Shown one piece after another: positions 6,155 to 12,402 of a DNA stretch of 12,977 bases. The stretch comes from Actinomycetes bacterium (lineage in GTDB: Bacteria; Actinomycetota; Actinomycetes; Actinomycetales; Cellulomonadaceae). Every line of letters starts with the position of its first letter. The stretch's first letter is position 1. A program made the position numbers and the translations under genes. The notes under the pieces were generated by a model. That model did not search any database. It was not told the origin of the DNA and saw nothing but the letters and a program-made list of their open reading frames with translations. The DNA is taken from positions 1 through 12,977 of the forward strand of contig JAEYXM010000140.1 in NCBI GenBank assembly GCA_023428465.1. The letters are read 5' to 3'.

Positions 6155-7153
6155 ATGGCGCCTCGCGCACGCGAGATCTGCGCGCGCGCGGGCCTACCCG
6201 CGGTCCTCACCGCAGTCGTCGGCGCGACCTTCGCGACCCTCGGCGGGTGCTCCGTCCAGGCCTCCGCCCCGCCCACCGACGACGCCCTGCGTGCCTCGGT
6301 CGACGTCGCCTGGTCACGTCAGCCTTCGGACGCCGAGCGCCTCGAGCAGCTCGTGGCCGCCTGCATGGCCGAGGCCGGCTTCGCGTACGTGCCCGTCGTG
6401 GGGACGGACGCGTCGGACGGCCCCGCCGCGGTGTCACCGGCTGACGCGACGGGCGTGGCGGCCGACGCGGCGGGCGTCGGCCCCGAGGCCCGCACCGGGT
6501 ACGGCGTCACCGCGCAGGAGCCGCCGGCGCCCCGCCCAGCGGACCCGAACGCCGCCGTCGTGGCCGCGCTCACCCCCGCCGAGCAGGACGCCTACCGCCT
6601 CGCCCTCGATGGCGCCGCCCGCCCCGACGACGCCGACGGGCGCTACGACTGGCGCCGCGCCGGCTGCCGCGGCAGCGCCCAGAACGCCGTCTACGGGGAC
6701 CCCGCCACCCTGGACGACGCAGCCGCCCTCGCAGCTGACCTCGCCGGGGCCCGGCTCACCGCGGCGTCGGACCCGCGGGTCGCCGAGCTCGACGAGGCCT
6801 GGGCCGCGTGCATGCGCAAGGCCGGCCACCCGGGCATGGCCTCCGCCGACGACGCCGAGGCAGCCGTCCGCGCAGCCTGGGACGCGCTGTGGGCGCAGGC
6901 GTGGGCTGCCCTGCCCGCCGACCCGTCCGAGGACGACGTGGCGGCGGCGCGCGCCGCGGCCGGACCCGCCGTCGCCGACCTCGCCGAGGTGGAGACCGCC
7001 CTCGCCGCCGCGGACCGTGCGTGCCGCACGCAGATCGACTACGACGCCGGGCGCGACACCGTCGAGGACGAGCACCGGGAGCGCTTCTACGAGGCCCACC
7101 GCGCCGAGCTCGACGCGTGGGTCGCCGACGGGGTGCCGGCGGTGCAGCAGTGA
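6155..7153 (+). CDS. Secreted four-cysteine lipoprotein, paralogue B (divergent, unknown function)
   Basis: This is the middle member of the three-gene lipoprotein array, with 332 residues from ATG 6155. The signal peptide is hydrophobic at about 13-31 and ends in lipobox LGGC (C32); an extra C9 lies before it. The array motifs are all present but altered: EQLVAACMAEAGFAYVP (64-80), GYG (115-117), DPNA (130-133), TPAEQDAYRLALDG (140-153), GCRGSAQN (170-177), AWAACMRKAGHPGM (215-228), C290 and FYEAHRAEL (311-319). Mature-domain cysteines are C70, C171, C219 and C290, spaced almost as in A and C. It differs from its neighbours in having far more Ala and Arg, an Ala/Asp/Gly-rich segment (83-110) in place of an aromatic one, and fewer acidic residues. 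It may have drifted towards another partner. No enzyme motif is evident. Confidence 0.88.
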   Translation: MAPRAREICARAGLPAVLTAVVGATFATLGGCSVQASAPPTDDALRASVDVAWSRQPSDAERLEQLVAACMAEAGFAYVPVVGTDASDGPAAVSPADATGVAADAAGVGPEARTGYGVTAQEPPAPRPADPNAAVVAALTPAEQDAYRLALDGAARPDDADGRYDWRRAGCRGSAQNAVYGDPATLDDAAALAADLAGARLTAASDPRVAELDEAWAACMRKAGHPGMASADDAEAAVRAAWDALWAQAWAALPADPSEDDVAAARAAAGPAVADLAEVETALAAADRACRTQIDYDAGRDTVEDEHRERFYEAHRAELDAWVADGVPAVQQ

Positions 7154-7236
7154 GCCGCGCGTGCAATCCCCGAGACCGACACGACATGAGCAGGACATCA
7201 TCCCGCAGGACGATCTGCCCCGGACGGGCACTTCAG

Positions 7237-7242
7237 TACGGT
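7237..7242 (+). promoter_or_regulatory. Possible -10 box for lipoprotein gene C
   Basis: TACGGT matches TANNNT in the 127-nt gap after gene B and would give a leader of about 30 nt, similar to gene A. A short inverted repeat, TGCCC (7216-7220) with GGGCA (7226-7230), lies just upstream and could be an operator. Both are weak. Confidence 0.25.
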
Positions 7243-7280
7243 CGGCGCGGAACGCCAGCCGCACGGACGAGGAGACACTC

Positions 7281-8324
7281 ATGACCGCCACCAAGATCGC
7301 CGGCGCAGCGGTGGCTGCCGCACTCGCGCTCACCCTCACAGCGTGCGGAGGTGATGACGGCCCGTCGGGCTCGGCCACGCCCGAGATGGGGCCGATCGAC
7401 CGGCTCTGGGAAGGCGCCTGGGGCGACTACGACCAGGAGGACGCCGACGCCGAGCAGCTGCGCATCGAGGAGCTCGTCGCCGAGTGCATGGTCGGCGAGG
7501 GTTTCGAGTACACGCCCGTCGACTACTCGGGGGCGGGCTGGGAGGTGGCCGAGCCCGTCGGGGACGACGGCGAGGAGCTCCAGTGGGGCACGCTCGACTT
7601 CGCCAAGAAGTACGGCTACGGCCAGACGACGAACCCGTGGGGCGACGGCGAGCCGGTGGAAGAGGGCGGCGAGCAGTGGGTCGACCCCAACGCCGAGTAC
7701 ACGGCGTCCATGACCGACACGGAGAGGATGGCCTACGAGGCGGCCCTCTACGGCGTGCAGCCCGACTTCCAGACCGACGAGGAGTGGGAGAACTGGAACC
7801 CGTCGTGGGAGGAGCAGGGCTGCTACGGCTACGCCTCCCACGAGGTGTACGGCGACCGGATGTGGGGCGGCGAGACCGAGGAGACCAACGAGTGGGCCGA
7901 CCTCGAGGCCGAGATGGAGGCCATGTACGCCGCCCTCGAGTCCGACTCCCGGGTCACCGAGGCCGTCGCGGACTGGTCGGCCTGCATGGCTGACGCCGGC
8001 TACCCCGGCCTGGCCTCCATCTACGACGCCGAAGAGATGATCAGCACGAAGGTCCAGGCCATGTACGAGGACGACGACCCGTACGCCGACCTCGACGAGA
8101 ACTCCACGGAGGAGGACTGGGAGGCCGCCCAGGCCGAGATGGACAGCCGCTTGTCCGCGCTCACCGGCGAGGAGATCGAGACCGCGGTGGCCGACTTCAC
8201 GTGCCGCGAGGAGGTCGGGTACGACCGGATCTACCAGGAGGTCAACATCGATCTGCAGGAGGAGTTCTACAACGCGCACAAGGACGAGCTCGAGGCCTAC
8301 GTCGCGGCCATGACGGACTACTGA
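7281..8324 (+). CDS. Secreted four-cysteine lipoprotein, paralogue C (very acidic, unknown function)
   Basis: This is the third array member, with 347 residues. It has a short, clean lipoprotein signal (hydrophobic 6-20, lipobox LTAC with C22) and a flexible G/D/S linker. The domain motifs are EELVAECMVGEGFEYTPVDY (63-82), YGYG (111-114), DPNAEY (135-140), GCYGYA (180-185), DWSACMADAGYPGL (231-244), FTCREEVGY (306-314) and FYNAHKDEL (329-337). Cysteines C69, C181, C235 and C308 keep the array spacing. By hand count the mature part has about 87 Asp/Glu against 12 Lys/Arg in 326 residues, which is extremely acidic, and it has many Trp/Tyr. ATG 7281 has AGGAG 6 nt upstream; the long open frame further upstream only shadows gene B. 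The closest relative in the array is A. It lies just before the exporter operon. Function is unknown; a binding role is possible. Confidence 0.9.
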   Translation: MTATKIAGAAVAAALALTLTACGGDDGPSGSATPEMGPIDRLWEGAWGDYDQEDADAEQLRIEELVAECMVGEGFEYTPVDYSGAGWEVAEPVGDDGEELQWGTLDFAKKYGYGQTTNPWGDGEPVEEGGEQWVDPNAEYTASMTDTERMAYEAALYGVQPDFQTDEEWENWNPSWEEQGCYGYASHEVYGDRMWGGETEETNEWADLEAEMEAMYAALESDSRVTEAVADWSACMADAGYPGLASIYDAEEMISTKVQAMYEDDDPYADLDENSTEEDWEAAQAEMDSRLSALTGEEIETAVADFTCREEVGYDRIYQEVNIDLQEEFYNAHKDELEAYVAAMTDY

Positions 8325-8337
8325 CGCGACGGGACCA

Positions 8338-8365
8338 CCGCGGGGCGCCGTCGGGCGCCCCGCGG
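8338..8365 (+). terminator. Strong hairpin between lipoprotein gene C and the exporter operon
   Basis: CCGCGGGGCGCC (8338-8349) and GGCGCCCCGCGG (8354-8365) form a perfect 12-bp stem with a GTCG loop, 13 nt after the gene C stop. No U-tract follows. It should end or attenuate transcription from the lipoprotein genes, so the exporter probably has its own promoter or receives partial read-through. Confidence 0.6.
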
Positions 8366-8388
8366 GCAGTGAGCAGTACGCAGGAAGA

Positions 8389-8421
8389 AGCAGGTAGCCG
8401 GCAGCAGGTAGCCGGCAGCAG
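8389..8421 (+). repeat. 14-bp tandem repeat in the leader region of the exporter operon
   Basis: AGCAGGTAGCCGGC occurs twice back to back (8389-8402, 8403-8416) and is followed by a partial third copy AGCAG. The purine-rich bases just before it (from about 8371) hold looser GCAG repeats. It is non-coding and lies about 100 nt before the adaptor gene start. Confidence 0.85.
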
Positions 8422-8472
8422 TGGGCACGGCATCACCAGACGCGCACCGGATGGGCACGCGGGTGGAGAGAT

Positions 8473-8495
8473 GTCCGGGGGCCGTTCCCCCGGGC
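8473..8495 (+). promoter_or_regulatory. Hairpin just before the adaptor gene ribosome site
   Basis: GTCCGGGGG (8473-8481) pairs with CCCCCGGGC (8487-8495), with one G-U pair and a CCGTT loop. GGAAGGA follows at 8503-8509, 9 nt before ATG 8519. The hairpin may tune translation or act as a weak terminator. No clear promoter -10 is seen in 8366-8518. Confidence 0.35.
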
Positions 8496-8518
8496 ACCGA
8501 CCGGAAGGACGACCGAGC

Positions 8519-10129
8519 ATGAGGGCCATCACCGGCTCCACCCGCACCATCTGGATCATGGCCGCCGTGGCCGTGGCCAGCCTCGCCGCCGGACTCGCGC
8601 TGAGTCACTTCATCGTGTCGCCCGCCGAGGACGCAGCGAACGCCGCGGCGCCGGAGGCCGGCCCGATCACGGTCCCGGTCGAGCGGCGCACGCTCGACAA
8701 CGACGTGATCATGCGCGGCGACGCGATCTACGAGGACCCCGCCGAGGTCACCCTGGAGACCGGTGACATCGGCGGCCCGGCCGTCGTGACCGGCCAGGTC
8801 CCTGAGGTCGGCGCCACGCTCGACGCCGGGGCCATCGTGCTTGAGGTCACCGGCCGTCCCGTGATCCTGCTGGCCGGCGAGCTGCCCGTCTACCGGACGC
8901 TGCGCGCCGGCGTCTCCGGGCCGGACGTCGCCCAGCTCAAGGCCGCGCTGCGGGCGCTGGGCATCGACCCGGGCAACGACACCAACACCTACGACGCGGG
9001 GACCGCGGCCGCCGTCCGCGAGCTGTACGCGCGCATCGGCTACCCCGCCCCGTCGGCCGGCGCTGAGGCCGAGGCGATGCTCGACGCCGCCCAGGAGGCC
9101 GTGCGCGGCGCCGAGGAGGCGCTCGCGTCCGCCCAGCGTGCGGTCGCCGGTGCAGGGCAGGGCAGCTACGCCGAGCGCGTCGCGGCGCAGGCCGCCGTCG
9201 ACTCCGCGACCGCGGCCCTCAACGACGCACGCGCCGAGTACGCGCGCTGCACCGCGGCCAACGACCCCGAGGTCTTCTGCCCGACCCAGCCGGTCGCCGA
9301 GGCGGAGGGCAGCCTGACGTCCGCGATCGCCCAGCGCGACGAGGCCAACCGCCCCGCCGACACAGCCGACCTCCAGGCCGCCGTGACGTCCGCGCAGCGC
9401 GCGCTCACCGACGCCCGCGAGGAGCTGACCAAGGCACAGCAGGACGTCATCACCCCGCTCCCCGCGAGCGAGATCCTCTACCTGGCGTCGACCCCGCGCC
9501 GCGTCGACGCCGTGAACGTCAAGCGCGGCTCGATGATCGCGGGTACCCCGGTCATGAGCGTCTCGGGCGCGACCCTGCAGATCGCGGGCCAGCTGCCCAA
9601 CTCCGAGGCCGACCTCGTGACGGAGGGGACGACCGTCACCATCACCCTGCCCGACGGCTCGGAGGTGCCCGGCACCGTGGAGTCCGTCGGCCCGACCGAG
9701 GCCGCCGGCGGCGAGGCCGCGGACCCGAACCGCAAGCGCGTCGTCGTCGTCCCGGGTGAGCTCACCGAGGACCAGCGGATGATGCTCCCCGGCTCGAACG
9801 TACGCATCGTCATCCCGGTGAGCTCCACCGACGGCGAGGTCCTCGCCGTGCCCCTCGCCGCGCTGACCGCCGGTCCCGGCGGCGAAGCCCGCGTCGAGGT
9901 CCTCGACGCGGGCGCGACCGAGCCCCGCCTCGTCACGGTGGAGACCGGCCTCGCAGCCCGGGGCTTCGTCGAGGTCCGGCCGATCGACGGCAGCCTCGAG
10001 GCCGGCGACCAGGTGGTCGTGGGCACGGACCAGCCCGCCGCCGCGGACGCGCCCCCCAGTGGCGGGTCCAGCGACGAGTCCAGCGACGAGGAGACGGCCG
10101 AGACCGAGACCTCCGAGGACGAGGGATGA
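8519..10129 (+). CDS. Membrane-fusion/adaptor protein of a MacAB-like exporter, with peptidoglycan-binding domain
   Basis: This 536-residue protein is anchored by one N-terminal membrane segment (about 11-32) with the rest outside the membrane. It is a HlyD/MacA-type adaptor that couples an ABC exporter to the extracytoplasmic space. In order it shows: the first half of a barrel/lipoyl-like region (48-118), a PG_binding_1-like domain (about 120-176, with SGPDVAQLKAALRALGI and TYDAGTAAAVRELY), an Ala-rich antiparallel alpha-hairpin (about 183-312), the second lipoyl half (about 318-350), beta-barrel and membrane-proximal segments (350-500), and a Ser/Asp/Glu tail (514-536). C244 and C254 flank the hairpin turn and could form a disulfide. 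A longer open frame runs upstream to 8201 but overlaps gene C; ATG 8519 with GGAAGGA is chosen. Its stop overlaps the ATPase start (ATGA). Substrate unknown. Confidence 0.9.
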   Translation: MRAITGSTRTIWIMAAVAVASLAAGLALSHFIVSPAEDAANAAAPEAGPITVPVERRTLDNDVIMRGDAIYEDPAEVTLETGDIGGPAVVTGQVPEVGATLDAGAIVLEVTGRPVILLAGELPVYRTLRAGVSGPDVAQLKAALRALGIDPGNDTNTYDAGTAAAVRELYARIGYPAPSAGAEAEAMLDAAQEAVRGAEEALASAQRAVAGAGQGSYAERVAAQAAVDSATAALNDARAEYARCTAANDPEVFCPTQPVAEAEGSLTSAIAQRDEANRPADTADLQAAVTSAQRALTDAREELTKAQQDVITPLPASEILYLASTPRRVDAVNVKRGSMIAGTPVMSVSGATLQIAGQLPNSEADLVTEGTTVTITLPDGSEVPGTVESVGPTEAAGGEAADPNRKRVVVVPGELTEDQRMMLPGSNVRIVIPVSSTDGEVLAVPLAALTAGPGGEARVEVLDAGATEPRLVTVETGLAARGFVEVRPIDGSLEAGDQVVVGTDQPAAADAPPSGGSSDESSDEETAETETSEDEG

Positions 10130-10911
10130 CGGACCCCCTGTTCCCGCCGGTGCCCGCGTTCGCGGGGCACGCGCCGGCGATCGTGACGCCCCGGCCGGGT
10201 GGTGCTGGACACCCGGCCGGGGACCACGAACCGGAGGTGCCGCCGGTCATCGACCTGCGCGGCCTGTCCCGGTCGTTCCCGGGCGACCCGCCCGTGGAGG
10301 CGCTGCGCCGCGTCGACCTCACGGTCCAGCGCGGGGACTACGTGTCGATCATCGGACCCTCCGGCTCCGGCAAGTCGACCCTGCTGCACATCCTCGGCCT
10401 GCTCGACCGCCCGACGGCGGGCGACTACCTGCTCGACGGCGTCTCCACGGCGACGGTGAGCGAGGCCGAGCGCGCGCGGCTGCGCGGCGGCCGCATCGGG
10501 TTCGTGTTCCAGGCGTTCCACCTCCTGCCGCACCGCACCGTGCTCGACAACGTGCTCCTGTCGACCCTGTACAGCGGGGTGCCGCGGGCCGAGCGCCGCC
10601 AGCGGGCCCTCGACGCACTCGACCGCGTCGGCCTGTCGCACCGCCTCACCTTCATGCCCACCGTGCTCTCCGGCGGCGAGCGTCAGCGCGTCGCCGTCGC
10701 GCGCGCCGTCATCTCGCGCCCGCACGTCCTGCTCGCGGACGAGCCGACCGGCAACCTCGACTCCGCGACGTCGGCGGGCGTGCTCGACCTCTTCGAGGAG
10801 CTGCACGCAGACGGGCTGACCCTCGTGATCATCACCCACGACGCCGGGGTCTCGGAGCGCGCGCGACGTCAGGTGCGCATCGCCGACGGCACACTGAGCG
10901 AGGTCGTATGA
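10126..10911 (+). CDS. ABC exporter ATP-binding protein, MacB/LolD-like
   Basis: This 261-residue cytoplasmic ATPase powers the exporter with the adaptor and permease on either side. All ABC motifs are intact: Walker A GPSGSGKS (77-84), Q-loop FQAFHLLP (128-135, Q129), signature LSGGERQ (181-187), Walker B VLLADEP (201-207, catalytic E206), D-loop NLDS (210-213) and H-loop ITHD (236-239, H238). The sequence is closest in style to the MacB/LolD/FtsE group, where the domain is paired with FtsX-fold permeases. About 40 Pro/Gly-rich residues precede the domain, which begins near VIDLRGL (41-47); this is longer than usual. ATG 10126 overlaps the adaptor stop, and its own stop overlaps the permease start (ATGA, 10908-10911), so the three proteins are likely made together. 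Substrate cannot be inferred from this subunit. Confidence 0.95.
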   Translation: MTDPLFPPVPAFAGHAPAIVTPRPGGAGHPAGDHEPEVPPVIDLRGLSRSFPGDPPVEALRRVDLTVQRGDYVSIIGPSGSGKSTLLHILGLLDRPTAGDYLLDGVSTATVSEAERARLRGGRIGFVFQAFHLLPHRTVLDNVLLSTLYSGVPRAERRQRALDALDRVGLSHRLTFMPTVLSGGERQRVAVARAVISRPHVLLADEPTGNLDSATSAGVLDLFEELHADGLTLVIITHDAGVSERARRQVRIADGTLSEVV

Positions 10912-12395
10912 GCCCCCGACTCCCCCGCCGGTTGCGCGTACGCCGCGCCCCCGAGGACCGCCTCGTCACGCCCGCTGACGCGGGTGACCTGAACGGCGTC
11001 GGCGCGCTCGCCACGCTCACCCAGCCGCTGCCCATTCCCGACGGCGAGGACGGCCCGCCCGCCGCGACCGAGCCCCCCGGCCGACGCCGGCGGGTCTCCC
11101 CCGCGCGGCTGGTGAAGCGCGTGGGCGGCCTGAGCAGGCTCGGGCGTCGGGGATCCCGTTCCTCGCGCGTCGAGCGGACCGGCGACCACTTCGGCCTCCG
11201 GGACCTGCTCGCGGAAGCCGCGCACGGCATCGGCGCCCGCCCGGGCCGCCTCGTGCTCACGATCATCGGCACGGTGCTCGGCATCGGCTCGCTCGTGGTG
11301 ACGATCGGCCTCGCGCAGACCGCAGCCGGCCAGATCGCCCGGACCTTCGACGCGGTCGCCGCGACACAGGTCGTCGTCCAGCCTGCGACGACGCGCACGG
11401 CGGGCGGCGAGCGCGCGACCGGCAGCATCCCGTGGGACGTGGAGGACCGCCTCAGCCGCATCGCGGGTGTCGAGCACGTCGGCGCGATCGCGAGCGTCAG
11501 CGTCGGGGAGACCCGCATCACCGCGGTCCCCGTGAACGACCCGTCCGCCCCGACCGTCGCGACACCGCAGGTGCTCGCCACGACCCCCGGGCTGCTCGAC
11601 GCCGTCCGCGGCGAGATCCGCACGGGCCGCTACTTCGACGCCGGTCACGACGCGCGCGGCGACCGGGTCGTCGTCCTCGGGGCGCGTGCGGCGCAGCGGC
11701 TCGGCGTGAGCCGCGTGGACAGCCAGCCGTCGATCTTCATCGGGGAGCGGTCCTACACGGTCATCGGCATCGTCGAGTCGGTCAACCGCCGCTCCGACCT
11801 GCTCGATGCGGTGATCCTGCCGGTCGGCACGGCGCGCAAGGACTTCGACCTGCGGTCGCTCGAGCAGGCGCAGCTCGTCATGCAGGTGGGCGCCGGCCCG
11901 GTCATCAAGGCCCAGGCGCCGTACTTCCTCGAGCCGAACAACCCGGAGACCATCGAGGTCCAGGTGCCGCCCGCCACGTCGACGGTGCGGGAGAACGTCC
12001 AGGCCGACATCAACGCGATCTTCCTCGCGCTCGGTGCGGTCGCCCTCCTGGTCGGCGGACTCGGCATCGCGAACGTGACCCTGCTGTCGGTCCGCGAGCG
12101 CACGGGCGAGATCGGCCTGCGCCGGGCGCTCGGCGCGACCAAGCGGAACATCGGCAACCAGTTCCTCATGGAGTCCGGTGTCATCGGGCTCCTCGGCGGG
12201 CTGGTGGGCGCGGCCCTCGGCGTCGCGGTCGTCGTCGGTGTGAGCCTGACGAAGGAGTGGACACCGATCCTCGACACGGTCGTCGTGATCACGTCGGCGC
12301 TGCTCGGTGGCGTCATCGGCGTGGCCGCCGGCGCCTACCCGGCGCTCAAGGCGGCGGGCGTCGAGCCCATCACGGCGCTGCGCGGCGGGACCTGA
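10908..12395 (+). CDS. MacB/FtsX-fold ABC permease
   Basis: This 495-residue membrane subunit is the permease of the exporter. The layout is the four-helix MacB plan. TM1 is at about 114-136 (LVLTIIGTVLGIGSLVV), a large extracytoplasmic MacB-PCD domain spans about 137-366, and three C-terminal helices lie at about 370-394, 423-446 and 454-478. The conserved coupling segment RERTGEIGLRRALGATKRNI (396-415) and the closing VEPITALRGG (485-494) are textbook MacB. Unusual is a cytoplasmic N-terminal extension of about 110 residues, with a Pro/acidic part (20-56) and then a strongly basic part (58-90). In MacB-type permeases without a fused ATPase, TM1 normally begins close to the N-terminus. MacB-type transporters act by mechanotransmission on periplasmic or surface substrates rather than through a membrane channel. 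ATG 10908 overlaps the ATPase stop and follows GAGCGAGG. It converges on the next gene with a 7-bp gap. Confidence 0.95.
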   Translation: MSPRLPRRLRVRRAPEDRLVTPADAGDLNGVGALATLTQPLPIPDGEDGPPAATEPPGRRRRVSPARLVKRVGGLSRLGRRGSRSSRVERTGDHFGLRDLLAEAAHGIGARPGRLVLTIIGTVLGIGSLVVTIGLAQTAAGQIARTFDAVAATQVVVQPATTRTAGGERATGSIPWDVEDRLSRIAGVEHVGAIASVSVGETRITAVPVNDPSAPTVATPQVLATTPGLLDAVRGEIRTGRYFDAGHDARGDRVVVLGARAAQRLGVSRVDSQPSIFIGERSYTVIGIVESVNRRSDLLDAVILPVGTARKDFDLRSLEQAQLVMQVGAGPVIKAQAPYFLEPNNPETIEVQVPPATSTVRENVQADINAIFLALGAVALLVGGLGIANVTLLSVRERTGEIGLRRALGATKRNIGNQFLMESGVIGLLGGLVGAALGVAVVVGVSLTKEWTPILDTVVVITSALLGGVIGVAAGAYPALKAAGVEPITALRGGT

Positions 12396-12402
12396 CCCAC
12401 AC

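Noticed and set aside
8201..8518. Upstream extension of the adaptor frame
   Set aside because: It overlaps the end of lipoprotein C, a terminator-like hairpin and a tandem repeat. ATG 8519 has a good ribosome site and a membrane anchor directly after it.
9478..10839. Open frame of 453 codons on the minus strand opposite the adaptor and ATPase
   Set aside because: It is antisense to genes with intact ABC and adaptor motifs. Its composition is that of a GC shadow.
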